NCBI RefSeq assembly: GCF_011683955.1
Contig: NZ_JAAQPI010000005.1
Span: forward strand, 186,001-250,000
Length of the DNA stretch: 64,000 nucleotides
From: Pseudomaricurvus alkylphenolicus
GTDB lineage: Bacteria > Pseudomonadota > Gammaproteobacteria > Pseudomonadales > Cellvibrionaceae
Reading direction: 5' to 3'
In this document: positions 45,624 to 54,471 of the stretch, in pieces
Position numbering within the stretch: position 1 is the first letter of the stretch
Layout: every line of letters starts with the position of its first letter
The notes under the pieces: generated by a model
Database searches by the model: none
Told to the model about the DNA's origin: nothing
Seen by the model: the letters and a program-made list of their open reading frames with translations, nothing else
Program-made: the position numbers and the translations under genes

Positions 45624-46145
45624 CTATGCATTGTCTGATAGGTTAACGCGCAGTTGCTGCTCTGGGGTCAGCTCTATTTCATCGCAATTGTGACCATCGC
45701 CACCGCGGTCTACCACCAAAAAGTCACTCTGTTCATTAAGCGCCAGGCAGAAGTGGTGCCAGGTGCCTTTGTGGTAGTTAACACCCTGGTCGCTGCGGGC
45801 CAGAAACACCTGCAGCTGCGACTCATCGAAATCGCCCGCCGGCGCCACTACCACCAGGTAGGGTTGTTGGCCCATGGGGATAAACGCCTGGCTCGATAAT
45901 GGATGGCGCTCCATCATTTTGATGGCAATGGGTTGCTGCAGTGGCGTGGAGCGAAAAATGCTCACAATGGCGCGGCCGCCTTCGGCGTCCACATCGATGT
46001 CGGCCAGGTTGTGGTATCGCTCGGTGTAACCCTGGTTAATGCCGAAGTGGTGCGCTTGGTCGCTCACTTCAATCACATCGCCGAAGGGCGCAAAGGCTTC
46101 GCGGGTCAAGGGTTGTGGCTGCACGGTGTTGATGGTGTCGCTCAT
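45624..46145 (-). CDS. allA: Ureidoglycolate lyase
   Basis: A 173-residue cupin-type enzyme that splits ureidoglycolate into glyoxylate and urea, the last step of allantoin breakdown. Family features are the N-terminal PLTREAFAPFGDVIE, the IVSIFRSTPLQ and MMERHPLSSQAFIPM region with a conserved metal-site histidine, and GVNYHKGTWHH. It lies three bases after uraH. The urea has no visible fate in this window because no urease genes are present. The glyoxylate can be used by malate synthase, encoded downstream. Confidence 0.95.
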   Translation of the reverse strand: MSDTINTVQPQPLTREAFAPFGDVIEVSDQAHHFGINQGYTERYHNLADIDVDAEGGRAIVSIFRSTPLQQPIAIKMMERHPLSSQAFIPMGQQPYLVVVAPAGDFDESQLQVFLARSDQGVNYHKGTWHHFCLALNEQSDFLVVDRGGDGHNCDEIELTPEQQLRVNLSDNA

Positions 46146-46148
46146 GGT

Positions 46149-46490
46149 TCAGCTGCCCCGGTAGGTGGAATAGCCGTAGGCGGTCAGCAACAGCGGAATA
46201 TGATAGTGAGCACCACTGCCGTCGATGGTAAAGACGATATCCACGTAGGGATAAAAGCCGGCTTCTTCGTTGCGATCAAAATAGGCCTGGGTGTCAAAGT
46301 GCACGCGGTAGCAGCCACCGTCCAGTACCCGGTCCTGGTCCAGCAAATTGGGGATGCGACCGTCGCTGTTGGTGGTGCCGGAGGCCAGTTGCTGCCAGTC
46401 GCCGTTGACCTGCTGATACAGGGTAATGGCTAGGTCGGCGGCGGGCAGGCCACGGGTGGTATCCAGAACGTGGGTGGTAATTTGGCTCAC
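46149..46490 (-). CDS. uraH: 5-Hydroxyisourate hydrolase (transthyretin-like)
   Basis: A 113-residue protein ending in YRGS, the signature C-terminus of HIU hydrolase that separates it from transthyretin. The N-terminal ITTHVLDTTRGLPA motif with its catalytic histidine is also present. It opens the 5-hydroxyisourate ring made by PuuD to give OHCU. It has no signal peptide and is probably cytoplasmic. It sits between uraD and allA with short gaps, in the order expected for the pathway. Confidence 0.96.
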   Translation of the reverse strand: MSQITTHVLDTTRGLPAADLAITLYQQVNGDWQQLASGTTNSDGRIPNLLDQDRVLDGGCYRVHFDTQAYFDRNEEAGFYPYVDIVFTIDGSGAHYHIPLLLTAYGYSTYRGS

Positions 46491-46537
46491 GATTGGGCTC
46501 CTTTGTTTTCCCTTGTCGTCGAATCAGCTTAGCTGCT

Positions 46538-47038
46538 TCAGACCAACTTATTCAGGCGGATATGGAAGATCTTGCGCTGTTCTTCCGCCGCGTTTTTCAG
46601 TTCGGCCTCCCGGTCGTTGGGGAGACGGGCATTGAGCAACGCCAGCATTTCTACAGCGCTCTTGCCAGTAGCACAGACGATAAAGATAAAACCAAACTTC
46701 TCTTCGTATTCGCTGTTACCGGCGGCCAGGGCATCGATCACTTCGTCGCTGGCTTCGTTTACCGAGGATTGCTCGCCGCTGGCCAACTCCTTGGTGTTGG
46801 CGTACTTGGCCTTGAGGCTGCTGACGTCGCCGATTTTGGGGTGACCGTCAAAGGCTTCCAGGTAGTCGCCCTCCGCCAGGTCGAGCCAGTTTTCATTGGC
46901 TGCGGTGTACAGAGCATCGGCATCGGCAAAAGGGCGCGCCTCGACCATGCGGGCAACCCAAGTGCTGCTGGTGCAGCACTGCATAAACGCGTGGGTCGCC
47001 TGGTCGGCGCTCATGGCATTGAGATCCGCGAGGCTCAT
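46538..47038 (-). CDS. uraD: OHCU decarboxylase
   Basis: A 166-residue protein of the 2-oxo-4-hydroxy-4-carboxy-5-ureidoimidazoline decarboxylase family. It gives stereospecific S-allantoin from OHCU. The conserved FDGHPKIGD motif, with catalytic histidine at about residue 66, and the helical FGFIFIVCATGKSAVEML region are present. The start overlaps the alc stop by four bases (ATGA), indicating translational coupling with allantoicase. Confidence 0.96.
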   Translation of the reverse strand: MSLADLNAMSADQATHAFMQCCTSSTWVARMVEARPFADADALYTAANENWLDLAEGDYLEAFDGHPKIGDVSSLKAKYANTKELASGEQSSVNEASDEVIDALAAGNSEYEEKFGFIFIVCATGKSAVEMLALLNARLPNDREAELKNAAEEQRKIFHIRLNKLV

Positions 47039-48051
47039 TTCAGGTCTTCCTTACGGTAACCGAAGACGCGCATGCGCGATACACCACCATCCGGGAAGAT
47101 GTTCAGACGCACGTGGGTAAAGGTCTGCTGCGCTGACTCGATCTCTTGCATAAACAGGTGCTCGCGGTGGGCGTAGAGCTTCTGTTCGCCAATCACGGTT
47201 TGCCACTCGGTGTTGCCGGCCAGTACATCGCTGTCGCTGCCGTTGGTACCTTCCAGGGAGAAACGGTCCGGGAAGTTACCTTTAAAGTGGGCCGTGTCCA
47301 CGAGAACTTTGTTGACGGAACCTTCGGTGGCCAGCTTGACGATGGACCAGTCGGGGCCTGGGTCACGGCGGCGCTTGGTTTCCCAGCCGTCACCCATGTT
47401 AACGCCACGGCCGGGCATGATCAGGTTGTTCTTGTCGCTGAAGAACATGTCGGAGCACAGCAGTGCACGACCGCCGTTTTTGATGGAGGCCAGGTCGATC
47501 AGCTCACCGGGCAGGAACTGGGAGGCATCGATGCTGGGGTCGCCGTACACGCGGAAGCGGGCCACACCACCGTCCGGGAAGATGTTGAGGCGGATGTGGG
47601 TCCAGATCTGGTCGCTGTCGATGCTGAACAGGTTCTGGCTGTGGGCGTCTACCGGGGTCTGGGGCAGCAGGGTGGTCCACTCGGTGTTGTCATCCAGCTG
47701 ACCGTTGCAAACGCAGGCTTCGATGGAGACGGACTGAGGGGCGTTACCGCGGAAGTGGTTGGTGTCCACATCAAAGCCGCGGATCACACCGGGAATGCCC
47801 AGGCGAATGGTGCACCAGTCAAACTCGCGACCGTTGTCGCGACCGTAGCTGCGGCGCGATTCCCAACCGTCCATCCACTTGCCGCGATCGGTGTATTTGT
47901 CATCGATAAAAACGCCGCGACCGGGTTTGAGCAGATTTTCCATGCCCGCGAAGAAGTCATCGCTGCAGGCCAGGGTTTCGCCGCCAAGGCGCTCAGAGGC
48001 CATGTCGATCAGCTGTTGGGTAAAGTAGGTGTTCAGTTCTTCGTTGTTCAT
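47035..48051 (-). CDS. alc: Allantoicase
   Basis: A 338-residue allantoate amidinohydrolase that makes ureidoglycolate and urea from allantoate. It shows the internal duplication typical of the family: LIDMASERLGGETLACSDDFFA...PGRGVF in the first half and LIDLASIKNGGRALLCSDMFFS...PGRGVN in the second. Each half also has a WES/WETKRRRD-type strand and an FPDGGV-x-R-x-R-V-Y/F-G ending. ATG 48051 gives the usual N-terminus. The frame runs open to 48165 only because a 36-bp tandem repeat upstream preserves it. This allantoicase route, rather than the AllC allantoate amidohydrolase, releases two ureas. Confidence 0.95.
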   Translation of the reverse strand: MNNEELNTYFTQQLIDMASERLGGETLACSDDFFAGMENLLKPGRGVFIDDKYTDRGKWMDGWESRRSYGRDNGREFDWCTIRLGIPGVIRGFDVDTNHFRGNAPQSVSIEACVCNGQLDDNTEWTTLLPQTPVDAHSQNLFSIDSDQIWTHIRLNIFPDGGVARFRVYGDPSIDASQFLPGELIDLASIKNGGRALLCSDMFFSDKNNLIMPGRGVNMGDGWETKRRRDPGPDWSIVKLATEGSVNKVLVDTAHFKGNFPDRFSLEGTNGSDSDVLAGNTEWQTVIGEQKLYAHREHLFMQEIESAQQTFTHVRLNIFPDGGVSRMRVFGYRKEDLK

Positions 48052-48066
48052 TGTCGGTCCATTCGT

Positions 48067-48145
48067 AGGTTGGCGTTTCGCGATGTCGTCCAATCCCTTC
48101 TGAGGCTGGGTTCTCGCGATATCGTTCAATCGTTTTGTAGGTTGG
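48067..48145 (-). repeat. Imperfect 36-bp tandem repeat upstream of alc
   Basis: AGGTTGG, AGGCTGG and AGGTTGG recur at 48067, 48103 and 48139, with intervening CGCGAT-x-TCGT-x-CAATC blocks. The period of exactly 36 bp keeps a frame open and produces an apparent N-terminal 12-residue peptide repeat (NDIARTQPQ / DDIAKRQPT) on the alc frame. That peptide is unlikely to be translated. Confidence 0.7.
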
Positions 48146-48224
48146 ATTAGCGCAGCGTAATCCAACGGGTTTTTGGTTTAATTTTAAATAATGTCGGATT
48201 ACGCTGCGCTAATCCGACCTACGT
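48137..48224. repeat. Inverted pair of GTAGGTTGGATTA-type repeats between alc and allB
   Basis: GTAGGTTGGATTAGCGCAGC-GTAATCCAAC (48137-48167) and its inverse GTCGGATTACGCTGCGCTAA-TCCGACCTAC (48193-48224). Each is palindromic, and together they form a larger inverted repeat with a 25-bp centre. Confidence 0.8.
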
Positions 48225-48238
48225 TTTTGCGGTTTTAA

Positions 48239-49597
48239 TTACTTCAAATTTCCCTTAAGCAGGGGTTGTCCGGCCGGGCCGGTCACAAACTGGTCGTTTT
48301 CAAACACTTTGGTGCCGCGCAGGTAAGTCGCCATCACCTCGCCCACAACGGCTTTGCCTTCATAGGGGGTGATCTTGTGGCGGTGTTTGATCATGTCGTT
48401 GCTGATCAGGTATTCGGCACCGTCGTTAAATACCAGCAGATCGGCGTGGTAGCTCTCGGCGATGCGGCCCTTAATATGGCCCAATCCGGCAAAGTCGGCG
48501 GTGGCGGCGGACATCAGTCGCGAAACCTCTTCCAGTTCAAAGCCGCGATCCAGTGCGTCGGTCCAGATCAGGGGCAGTCCGAACTGCAGCGCCGAGATAC
48601 CGCCCCAGGCTTTTTCCACGTCACCACTGTCGATGTGTTTGAGCTGTGGTGTGCAGGGGGAGTGATCGGAGACGATAAAGTCGATCACGCCATCTTTAAT
48701 CGCCTGCCACAGTTGTTCGCGGTTGCTGTTTTCGCGAATCGGCGGGCAGCACTTAAACAGCGTCTTGCCGTCCGGGATGTTTTCTGAAAACAGGGTCAAA
48801 TAGTGGGGGCAGGTTTCTGCACTCACGCCCAGTCCTTCGCTGCGGGCGGCACTGATGTTTTCCAGCGCCTCGGCGGAGGAAAGGTGCACGATGTGGGTTT
48901 TGCAATGGTGACCTTCTTGCTTGAGTTCGCGGGTCAGTTTGATCATCAGATCAATGGCGTCGTTTTCCCACTGCTTGGGGCGCGACTCCAGAAACGTCTG
49001 GTAGCTGTCGCCGATCACCGGTGGTTCGGTGTCTTCACTATCCAGCTCTGCGTGAATCAGGTAGGGGGCGTTGTGCTTGGCCAGAATCGGCATGGCCTTG
49101 CGCAGGTCCTCCTCGGTCATATTGGGGAATTCTTCGATGCCGGAGTCGATCAGGAAGGATTTTACACCGAGCACACCGGCGCTCAGGAGTTCGTCCAGAT
49201 CGTCGACGCTGTCCGGGATAACGCCACCCCAGAAGCCGACATCGACCCAGAGTTTGTCGACAACCGCTTCCATCTTTTCGTGCAGTGCCTGCTTGTTGAT
49301 GGTGACGGGGATGCAGTTCAACGGCATGTCCACCAGGGTGGTAATTCCGCCGGCGGCAGCGGCCTGGGTGGCGGTGTTAAAGCCTTCCCAGTCGGTGCGG
49401 CCGGGTTCGTTGATGTGCACGTGGGTGTCCACCAGACCGGGCATTAATACTTGGTTGCCCAGGTCTTCCACTGTGCAGCCGGGGTTCTCGTTATGGGGCA
49501 GTACGGCTTCAATAACACCGTCGTTGATTTTGACGGTGGCCGCGCGGATTCCTTCTGGGGTAATAACCCGCTGGCTGCGTAAGGCAAACTGACTCAA
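48239..49597 (-). CDS. allB: Allantoinase
   Basis: A 452-residue cyclic amidohydrolase that opens allantoin to allantoate. The binuclear metal site begins in DTHVHINEPGRTDWEGF (about residue 57). It continues with a SFLIDSGIEEFP region where the carbamylated lysine (K in GVKSFL) is expected, then HAELDSE, HIVHLSSAEA and SDHSPC. Length is normal. It precedes alc in the operon with the 187-bp repeat-containing gap between, and follows xdhC after a gap with a strong hairpin. Confidence 0.96.
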   Translation of the reverse strand: MSQFALRSQRVITPEGIRAATVKINDGVIEAVLPHNENPGCTVEDLGNQVLMPGLVDTHVHINEPGRTDWEGFNTATQAAAAGGITTLVDMPLNCIPVTINKQALHEKMEAVVDKLWVDVGFWGGVIPDSVDDLDELLSAGVLGVKSFLIDSGIEEFPNMTEEDLRKAMPILAKHNAPYLIHAELDSEDTEPPVIGDSYQTFLESRPKQWENDAIDLMIKLTRELKQEGHHCKTHIVHLSSAEALENISAARSEGLGVSAETCPHYLTLFSENIPDGKTLFKCCPPIRENSNREQLWQAIKDGVIDFIVSDHSPCTPQLKHIDSGDVEKAWGGISALQFGLPLIWTDALDRGFELEEVSRLMSAATADFAGLGHIKGRIAESYHADLLVFNDGAEYLISNDMIKHRHKITPYEGKAVVGEVMATYLRGTKVFENDQFVTGPAGQPLLKGNLK

Positions 49598-49620
49598 TGT
49601 CGGTTACTCCGTGTTTTTGT

Positions 49621-49706
49621 GGAGAACAGCAGATAGTCTTTTCTCAACCGGCAGATTAGGGCTGCCGGGCGCACGCAATTTGGGAAAAGACTATCGGCTG
49701 TCCTCC
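49621..49706. repeat. Long hairpin between allB and xdhC
   Basis: Arms 49621-49643 and 49684-49706 pair over 23 bp with two mismatches (GGAGAACAGC-A-GATAGTCTTTTC). Inside is a perfect CCGGCAG-attaggg-CTGCCGG hairpin (49648-49668). This occupies most of the 122-bp gap within the purine operon and could form an RNA processing or attenuation structure. Confidence 0.7.
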
Positions 49707-49719
49707 GTGTGAAATGGGT

Positions 49720-50589
49720 TTAGGCGCTGGCGACGGTGTCTTCGCTCAACATGGTTTTCAATTCTTTCCAGTGCAAACCCTGTTGCGTGGGTTTGGCCGG
49801 TTCGTCCCGTTGGTACAAGCCGATGATCTCACCGGCTATCGACACGGCGACTTCCATCGGGCGTTTGCCCGGCACGGCGCTCAAGCCCACCGGGCAGTTG
49901 ATGCGTTGCACCAGTTCCGGGGCGATGCCGCGGTGGTCAAAGCGCTGCTGGAAGCGCTTCCACTTGGTGTCAGAACCGATCAGACCCAGGTAGCCAAAAT
50001 CTTCGCGCTTCAGCACACGGCGACAGATTTCGTAATCCAGCTGGTGGTTGTGAGTCATAACAATGTAATAGCTGTTGGCCGGCATGGTATCGACTTCGTC
50101 GGCCGGGGTGTCACTGACGACTTTGACAACATTGCTGCTGTTGGTGGCGTTTGCCGGGAACAGTTCCTCGCGGGTGTCCACCCAGCTCAGGCGACAAGGC
50201 AGGCCTGAGAGGATAGGGGCCAATGCCTGACCAACGTGCCCGGCACCAAACAACATAATGTTGATACGACTGGCGGCAAAGGGCTCGAACAGCAGGCTGG
50301 TGCTACCGCCACAGCATTGACCGAGGGAAGGACCCAGCGGAAAGTGCTCAATGTGCTGTTGGGTATCGCCACCGGCGAGAATACGATGGGCAATCTCGAC
50401 GGCTTTGTATTCCAGATGGCCGCCACCAATGGTGTCGTAGCTGCGATCGGCGGTAACCACCATCTTGGTGCCACTGTCGCGGGGGGCAGACCCCCTCACG
50501 CCGAGTATTGTCACCAAAACATAAGCTTCACCTTGTGCCGTTAAGTCATTGACCGCGTCGACCCAGCGAGTATTGGCTGTCATTGTCAT
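49720..50589 (-). CDS. xdhC: Xanthine dehydrogenase accessory protein XdhC
   Basis: A 289-residue chaperone that binds molybdenum cofactor, promotes its sulphuration and inserts it into XdhB. The N-terminal XdhC/CoxI domain includes YVLVTILGVRGSAPRDSGTKMVV and the conserved cysteine region GQCCGG. A C-terminal Rossmann-like domain begins with MLFGAGHVGQALAPIL. It follows xdhB by 15 bases and is co-transcribed with it. Confidence 0.95.
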   Translation of the reverse strand: MTMTANTRWVDAVNDLTAQGEAYVLVTILGVRGSAPRDSGTKMVVTADRSYDTIGGGHLEYKAVEIAHRILAGGDTQQHIEHFPLGPSLGQCCGGSTSLLFEPFAASRINIMLFGAGHVGQALAPILSGLPCRLSWVDTREELFPANATNSSNVVKVVSDTPADEVDTMPANSYYIVMTHNHQLDYEICRRVLKREDFGYLGLIGSDTKWKRFQQRFDHRGIAPELVQRINCPVGLSAVPGKRPMEVAVSIAGEIIGLYQRDEPAKPTQQGLHWKELKTMLSEDTVASA

Positions 50590-50604
50590 GATCCTGACCT
50601 CTCG

Positions 50605-52938
50605 TTAGCGCTTTTGCAGGTTAGCGACGGCTGCCAGCACACGCTCGGGCGTGGCCGGGGTATGCAGCTCCGGGCTGACCTGGTAATCGGCGACACTGGC
50701 AACGGCGTCGCGTAGGGCGGACCAAACGGAAATCGCCAGCATAAAGGGGGGTTCACCCACTGCCTTGGAGTTGTAGATGGTGGCTTCGCGGTTGGGCTCG
50801 TCCGGCATCAACTCCACGTTAAACACTTCGGGCATATCCGCTACGGCCGGGATCTTGTAGGTGGCCGGACCGGTGGTGAGCAGACGCCCTTGGTCGTTCC
50901 ACATCAGTTCTTCTGTGGTGAGCCAACCCATGCCCTGGACAAAGCCGCCTTCAATCTGGCCGATATCGATGGCCGGGTTCAGCGAGTGACCCACGTCGTG
51001 GAGAATATCCACACGGGTGACCTTGTATTCCCCAGTTAAGGTATCGATCAATACCTCGGAGCAAGCAGCACCGTTGGCGTAGTAGAAGAACGGGCGACCG
51101 GCGGCTTTTTCACGATCGTAGTGAATTTTAGGGGTTTTGTAGTAGCCGGTGGACGACAGCGAAATACGGTTGGTGTAAGCCAACTGCGCCAGTTCACCAA
51201 AGCTCATCACTTTTTCGCCGATAGTGACTTGGTTATCGGCAAATACTACTTGAGAAGCATCGACATTAAAGTGCTCGCAGGCGAAATCGATAAAGCGCTG
51301 CTTAATGGTGCGCGCCGCGTTTTGAGCGGCCTTACCGTTCAAGTCAGTGCCGGAAGAGGCAGCGGTGGGCGATGTATTAGGCACCTTGTCCGTGCGGGTG
51401 GAGGTGACGTTAATGGTGTCCACATCCACCTGGAATTCTTCAGCGACAACCTGGGCGACTTTGGTAAACAGGCCTTGGCCCATTTCGGTGCCACCGTGAT
51501 TGAGCTGAATGCTGCCGTCGGTATAAACATGAATCAAGGCACCGGCCTGGTTCAGGTGTTGTACGGTAAAGGAGATACCGAACTTAACGGGAGTCAGAGC
51601 AATACCTTTCTTCAACAGAGGGTTGGCGGCGTTAAATTCCAGAATTTCTTCGCGGCGCTGCTGGTAGTTGCTGCTGGTTTCCAGCTTTTCGATGATTTCC
51701 GGCAGCAGGTTGTGTTCGACGGTCTGATGGTAATGGGTAACATTGCGATCATCGGTGCCGTACAAATTGGTCTTGCGCACTTCCAGTGGGTCCTTGCCCA
51801 GCTCGCGTGCGATATCGTCCATGACACCTTCGATGGTCATCATACCCTGAGGGCCACCAAAGCCACGGAAGGCGGTGTGAGAAACGGTGTTGGTTTTACA
51901 GCGGTTACCGGTGACGCGCGCCTGGTTCAGGTAGTAGGCGTTGTCGGAGTGGAACATGGCCCGGTCGACAATGGCGTCGGACAAGTCCGGTGAGTAACCA
52001 CAGTTGCCGTTAACGGTGACTTCGATACCTTCGATGCGGCCGTCGCTGTCAAAACCAACGCGGTAGTTGTTTTCGAAGGGGTGACGCTTACCGGTCAGTA
52101 CCATATCGTCGCTGCGGCTCAGGCGCAGTTTGACGGGCTGACCGCTCTTGCGTGCCAGCAGGGCGGAAACACAGGCCCAGGGTGCGGCGTGGGTTTCTTT
52201 ACCCCCAAAACCGCCGCCCATACGACGCATGTCGACGGTTACCAGGTTAAAGGGAATGCCCAGTACCTCGGCCACCAGCATCTGTACTTCGGACGGATGT
52301 TGGCTGGAAGTATAAATGGTCATGCCGCCGTCTTCGGTGGGTTCAGCGGTGGAGATTTGACCTTCCAGATAAAAGTGTTCCTGACCACCGATCTGTACTT
52401 CACCTTCGAGCACATGGGCGGCTTTGGCAATCGCCGCGTTGGCATCTCCACGCTGCTGGGTGTGAGGTGGGCGAACAAAGTTTTCCTGTTCCAGGGCTTT
52501 CTTAACGCTGAGCACAGGTTCCAGTTCTTCGTATTCCACAACGGCCAGTTTGGTGGCCTTGCGGGCCAGGTCGTGGCTGGTGGCGGCGACGGCAAAAATG
52601 GTCTGGCCAAGGAATTCAACTTTTTCTTTGGCAATCACCGGATCACCGGGAAATACCGGTCCGATATCGATGTGTCCGGGGACGTCGTCGGCGGTGATCA
52701 CCGCTACCACACCTTCGGCTTCGCGAACCTTGGAGAGGTCCAGGCTTTTGATCAGTCCGTGGGCAATGGTGCTTTGACCGATGGCTGCGTGCAATTGGTT
52801 GGCCAGTTCGGGGCGATCATCTATATAGACGGCTTCGCCGCTGACGTGTTTGTCGGCGCTCTCGTGTTTGCGTGACTTGCCTATGCCTCCTTTAATGGCG
52901 GAGGACTGAGCCGGATTGATTTCGGGGAGATTACGCAT
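50605..52938 (-). CDS. xdhB: Xanthine dehydrogenase, molybdopterin-binding subunit
   Basis: A 777-residue large subunit holding the molybdenum cofactor, which hydroxylates hypoxanthine and xanthine to urate. Visible features include GEAVYIDDRPE near the N-terminus, RMGGGFGGKETHAAPWACV (cofactor-binding glycine-rich motif, about residue 240), TAFRGFGGPQGM, and QLNHGGTEMGQGLFTKV. The catalytic glutamate of KAVGEPPFMLA is near residue 725. ATG 52938 has AAAGGAG about ten bases upstream and overlaps the xdhA stop by eight bases; a longer frame to 52977 would overlap further and is less likely. Confidence 0.96.
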   Translation of the reverse strand: MRNLPEINPAQSSAIKGGIGKSRKHESADKHVSGEAVYIDDRPELANQLHAAIGQSTIAHGLIKSLDLSKVREAEGVVAVITADDVPGHIDIGPVFPGDPVIAKEKVEFLGQTIFAVAATSHDLARKATKLAVVEYEELEPVLSVKKALEQENFVRPPHTQQRGDANAAIAKAAHVLEGEVQIGGQEHFYLEGQISTAEPTEDGGMTIYTSSQHPSEVQMLVAEVLGIPFNLVTVDMRRMGGGFGGKETHAAPWACVSALLARKSGQPVKLRLSRSDDMVLTGKRHPFENNYRVGFDSDGRIEGIEVTVNGNCGYSPDLSDAIVDRAMFHSDNAYYLNQARVTGNRCKTNTVSHTAFRGFGGPQGMMTIEGVMDDIARELGKDPLEVRKTNLYGTDDRNVTHYHQTVEHNLLPEIIEKLETSSNYQQRREEILEFNAANPLLKKGIALTPVKFGISFTVQHLNQAGALIHVYTDGSIQLNHGGTEMGQGLFTKVAQVVAEEFQVDVDTINVTSTRTDKVPNTSPTAASSGTDLNGKAAQNAARTIKQRFIDFACEHFNVDASQVVFADNQVTIGEKVMSFGELAQLAYTNRISLSSTGYYKTPKIHYDREKAAGRPFFYYANGAACSEVLIDTLTGEYKVTRVDILHDVGHSLNPAIDIGQIEGGFVQGMGWLTTEELMWNDQGRLLTTGPATYKIPAVADMPEVFNVELMPDEPNREATIYNSKAVGEPPFMLAISVWSALRDAVASVADYQVSPELHTPATPERVLAAVANLQKR

Positions 52939-54421
52939 GGCTGGTCGCTCCTTTCTGACTGATAAATCCTCCATCAAAGTAATTCACTACGCGGGAGTTG
53001 GCTTGCGGCTGATCCAACTCCAGGTAGCATTTCTTGAGAAGGTTTTTGGCAACCTGCATGCGGTAGTCTGCAGAGGCGCGAACATCGCTCAGTGGTGAGA
53101 AGTCGTTTTCCAGCGCCTGCATGGCATTTTCAATGGTGGCGGTGTTCCAGGCTTGGCCTTTCAAGGCGGCTTCGCAGTTAGAAGCACGCTTGGGAATGGC
53201 CGCCATGCCACCGTAGGCCACGTCGGAAGTTTCGATGACTCCGTCTTTCACGTTGATGTGAAATACGCCGAGTACGGCGGAGATATCGTCGTCCAGTCGC
53301 TTGGAGATCTTATAAATCTTGAGGGCGTGATCGGCTTTGGCTTTAGGGATAAAGACGCTGCGAATAAATTCGTGTTCGCGCTGGTCTGTGACTTTGTAAT
53401 CGACAAAGTAGTCTTCAGCTGGGATGGTGCGTTCCTGCTGACCACGACGCAATGTGATGGTGGCGCCCAGGGCGATCAGCACCGGAGGGGTGTCTCCGAT
53501 GGGGGAGGCGTTGCCGATATTGCCGCCGAGTGTGCCGTGGTTACGAATTTGCAGTGAGCCGAGCCGCTCTATCATGTCGCCAAAGTCGGGGTATTCCGCA
53601 GCAAGGCGTGGCGTGAACTCACTGTAGGGCAGGGCGGCACCAATGGTGAAGCCTTGGTCCGTTTCTTCGAATATCTGCAGTTCTTCAACGTTGCCGACGT
53701 AAATCAGCGTTTCGAGCTGCTTAAGCTGCTGGGTGATTTCCAAGGCCAGGTCGGTACCACCGGCCAACAAACGCGCCTGGGGGTGTTGCTGGAGCAGGCT
53801 AGCGAGTTCTTCAACCGTGTTGGGGGCGAAGGCGCTGTGTTCACCGTCAGTCAGCTCACGGATGCTATCAGCGTGGATAGCCTGCAGGGTTGCGGTGGTG
53901 TAGGCCTTGTTGCGATCGAACTGGTCGGGCCCATGGTTTGCCGCGGCCTTGGCGGCATCCAGAATGGCTCGGTAGCCAGTGCAGCGGCAGAGGTTGCCGG
54001 CCAGGGCTTCCAGTGTCTGGTGTTGGTCGGGGTTGGGGAAGTTTTTGTGCAACGCAAACAGCGACATGACAAAACCGGGGGTACAAAAGCCGCACTGGGA
54101 GCCGTGGTGGTCGACCATGGCCTGCTGCACCGGGTGCAGTCTGTCGCCGTCTTTCAGGTCTTCGACGGTAATCAGTTGCTTGCCGTGCAGGCTCGGCATG
54201 AGGCCGATGCAGGCATTGAGGCTCTTGTAACGCAGGTCGCCGTTTACCAGCTCCGCTATGACAACGGTGCAGGCACCACAGTCGCCGGAGCAGCAGCCTT
54301 CTTTAGTACCGCTGCGCTTCTCCTCGGCACGCAGGAACTGGAGGATGCTGGTATTGGGGTTGCAATCAGTCAGGGTTCTCACGGTGTTGTTCAATAAGAA
54401 CCGGATGGATTTGTCCGCCAT
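52931..54421 (-). CDS. xdhA: Xanthine dehydrogenase, iron-sulphur/FAD subunit
   Basis: A 496-residue small subunit. Two [2Fe-2S] domains come first: GCCSGDCGACTVV (about 41-53), then CGFCTPGFVMSL and CRCTGYRAI (about 105-145). The FAD-binding domain follows with LLAGGTDLALEI, NIGNASPIGDTPPVLIALGA and a CO-dehydrogenase-type C-terminal region. It passes electrons from XdhB to NAD. The frame reaches 54583, but ATG 54421 gives the normal family start (MADKSIRFLLNNT). It is the first gene of the purine operon, with a palindromic operator at 54472-54493 about 50 bp upstream. Confidence 0.96.
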   Translation of the reverse strand: MADKSIRFLLNNTVRTLTDCNPNTSILQFLRAEEKRSGTKEGCCSGDCGACTVVIAELVNGDLRYKSLNACIGLMPSLHGKQLITVEDLKDGDRLHPVQQAMVDHHGSQCGFCTPGFVMSLFALHKNFPNPDQHQTLEALAGNLCRCTGYRAILDAAKAAANHGPDQFDRNKAYTTATLQAIHADSIRELTDGEHSAFAPNTVEELASLLQQHPQARLLAGGTDLALEITQQLKQLETLIYVGNVEELQIFEETDQGFTIGAALPYSEFTPRLAAEYPDFGDMIERLGSLQIRNHGTLGGNIGNASPIGDTPPVLIALGATITLRRGQQERTIPAEDYFVDYKVTDQREHEFIRSVFIPKAKADHALKIYKISKRLDDDISAVLGVFHINVKDGVIETSDVAYGGMAAIPKRASNCEAALKGQAWNTATIENAMQALENDFSPLSDVRASADYRMQVAKNLLKKCYLELDQPQANSRVVNYFDGGFISQKGATSHA

Positions 54422-54471
54422 ATTTCTCGATCCAGATTTATTGTGATTTGGGGCCAAACGGTTTTTCTCAA

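Noticed and set aside
47146-48150. 334-residue open frame on the plus strand
   Set aside because: Antisense to allantoicase; shadow of the GC-skewed third positions.
48052-48165. 38-residue N-terminal extension of allantoicase
   Set aside because: It is encoded by a 36-bp tandem repeat and a palindromic repeat; the family start is at 48051.
52081-52875. 264-residue open frame on the plus strand
   Set aside because: Antisense to xdhB and without family features.
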